In this document: one piece after another, positions 62,231 to 64,000 of the stretch
Numbering within the stretch: position 1 is the stretch's first letter
How the letters are laid out: each line of letters begins with the position of its first letter
Origin: Circinella minor
Taxonomy: Eukaryota > Mucoromycota > Mucoromycetes > Mucorales > Lichtheimiaceae
Assembly (NCBI GenBank): GCA_016758965.1
Contig: JAEPRB010000019.1
Coordinates: forward strand, 124,001 to 188,000
Direction: 5' to 3'
Length of the DNA: 64,000 bases
Made by a program: the position numbers and the translations under genes
The notes under the pieces: generated by a model
Databases searched by the model: none
The model's input: the letters and a program-made list of their open reading frames with translations, nothing else
Told to the model about the DNA's origin: nothing

Positions 62231-63343
62231 GGCCGAAATTTAACAATTCGTTTTCTCCATAAACTGAATTTGGGTTTAAATCATGATGAAAAACCAATCA
62301 GCAAAGAATTTCCCATCACCAGGAATTTTTGTGGTTACACCAGTAAAATGTCCGAATGATTTAGTAAAACAATGATCAACTTTGCAAAGATAATTTCTTC
62401 ATCAAAGTGAAGAAAGTCATTATCATCTTTAAATCATAGTGCTGTTTAAGATCTCAATTGAAATTATTATATTTTATTTCAAAGAAAATATATAAATTAA
62501 TATCTAAATTCTTTTTTAAATTGGGTATACTATATACCAATCATCAACTAAAATAGAAGAACAGTAACAATTGATTTGTTATGTTACAAAGGAACTTTAA
62601 GATTTGTAATTTTAAGATACATTTTGTTGTCATTTTACAATTAAACTGTTACGTAAGTGAACCACGATAACACCAGAAATAACTTTTGTTGATTGTCATA
62701 ACAAATATATTATTTATTTATCTGAAGATCTTTTTTTTTACTAATAGTATTATTGAATATATAAAATCATGCATGAAATATAAAATCTTAATATACTGTA
62801 TTAGTTATCACTCAACGCCACAATTCCTTTTAAAGGCATCCCAATCAATAAGTCTTAACAGAGCTGAATTATAGGAGGTTATTAAATAAAAATAAAAATT
62901 TTAACCGATATCACTCAAGCAATTACACCACCGCCAGACAAATCACTATTGTGAGAGTCATCAAGCCTGTGGTCTTCAGATGGCGATAATTGAAATACAA
63001 AATTTCCACTTCTTTTTTTTTTACCATTTTCACTCAAGATCATTGTTCAAATATCCATATTATTACTGCCTGCTTCGAAAATCACGGTGAAGAAAAATAA
63101 AATATAAGTATTTTTCTTGTATACGGTAGATAGCTAAAAAAATGTTTTTTTTTTTTTTTTTTGCATAGCCTATCTCGTGAGGGACAACAAATCAAGCCCG
63201 AATTTTTATATCGTTTCTTATCGTATCTACTATACGTATAGATACGTGCCGTCGGTGATGCCGTTGAATGTAAAAATAATCAATTTTTCTATAAACTGCA
63301 ATCTTATAACTAACTACTTGTTATGCTACCTATGAAAGAAGTC

Positions 63344-63376
<33 letters not shown>

Positions 63377-64000
63377 ACAAACCAGTAAAGTTTAAACGGA
63401 AGTCATATTACACCATGTTCCTATCTTTTGTGTTACGAAAATATATAATCGGTGAGAGAAAGATAAAATTGAACTTTAATCGCAAGCTAGAATATATACA
63501 TTAAACCGTTTCTGTGATATAAGCTGCAATTTTTATTTTCTTATTTTTCCAACTGTAAATAGGTTAAATCCCAGTGATCTTACAGTCTTTTTTTTATAGG
63601 AAAGTTATGTCAAACTCTTTCTTATACTCCTGTCAAAAAGAATAATTATACAACCCAGGAATAATTGACATTATTATTATTATTGCTCTATATAATATCT
63701 TATATATCTAAACATTTCTTCTTGTTAAAATCATTTCATTCACTAGCAGTTTTTGGTATATAGAGCTTTGAAATTTCTAAATTCACACACGATGTACCTA
63801 CTAAAAATAGAGAGTATCCTATCATGCTCTTTATTTCTCTTATATGTGGCTTCATTTTACTAAGCGTAACTACCAAAAGAGGTGTGTATCAAAAGACAGG
63901 ATTATTGTTGCGCATCAAAGAAAAAACGAGGTTTTTTAAATTCCACAATAAATAGAACCCAAGATTTCTCACAATTAAAATGCCTTTTGAAGAGGTGGTG
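62231..64000. other. Intergenic to window end
   Basis: No gene supported on either strand. Contains two T runs (18 bases near 63145-63162 and 31 bases at 63345-63375). A gene could start or end beyond the window edge. Confidence 0.4.

Overview
The window is a 64 kb piece of an AT-rich eukaryotic chromosome. Short GT-AG introns with very common GTAAGT-type donors, CT-rich tracts before start codons, and fungal-type genes (HAM1-like protein, Dal5-type permease, PRP4 kinase, Tcd-type E1-like enzyme) indicate a fungus. Base composition, extreme microexons and decayed repeated gene families suggest an early-diverging lineage, most likely Mucoromycota. That placement is inference, not a search result.

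I rebuilt each spliced gene by hand and kept a model only if the exon lengths summed to a whole number of codons and the frame held across every junction. Thirteen intact protein genes come out this way: an RS2Z-type SR splicing factor (1850-3837, +); an unknown 195-aa membrane-anchored protein (7994-8902, +); a G-protein beta subunit (16155-17663, +); an unknown Q/N-rich 155-aa protein (19041-19508, +); PRP4 kinase (23209-19645, -); two YqjM-type ene-reductases (26424-24903 and 30328-28760, both -) with a thaumatin-like gene between them (27606-28274, +); a HAM1-like protein (34572-30809, -); TRAPPC13 (36333-34903, -); an acyl-CoA-binding tail-anchored protein (42899-44956, +); UTP21 (49177-45211, -); gamma-COP (53644-49675, -); a Tcd-type tRNA t6A dehydratase (54769-56679, +); and a Dal5/Tna1-type MFS permease (57468-59900, +). 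Counting both ene-reductases separately gives fourteen intact genes.

Between these lie accessory stretches. A 2.2 kb element with ~500-bp inverted arms lies at 4998-7204. A decayed zone at ~10.3-15.6 kb holds a possible solo LTR and several broken genes. At 23.8-30.3 kb an ene-reductase/thaumatin pair has duplicated, and one thaumatin copy is dead. At 36.7-37.3 kb there is a tandemly duplicated Cys-rich exon, now broken. At 37.6-41.1 kb a broken plus-strand gene is split by a minus-strand Ty3/gypsy relic. The right end (59.9-64 kb) has no gene I can support, but carries a pogo/Tc1-type MITE with TA target duplication and a perfect-looking foldback hairpin.

The intact genes are mostly housekeeping and do not form one pathway. 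Two are splicing factors (RS2Z, PRP4K), three act in vesicle traffic or membrane lipid handling (TRAPPC13, gamma-COP, ACBP; HAM1-like probably), and UTP21 and Tcd act on rRNA and tRNA. I saw no tRNA, rRNA or CRISPR array.
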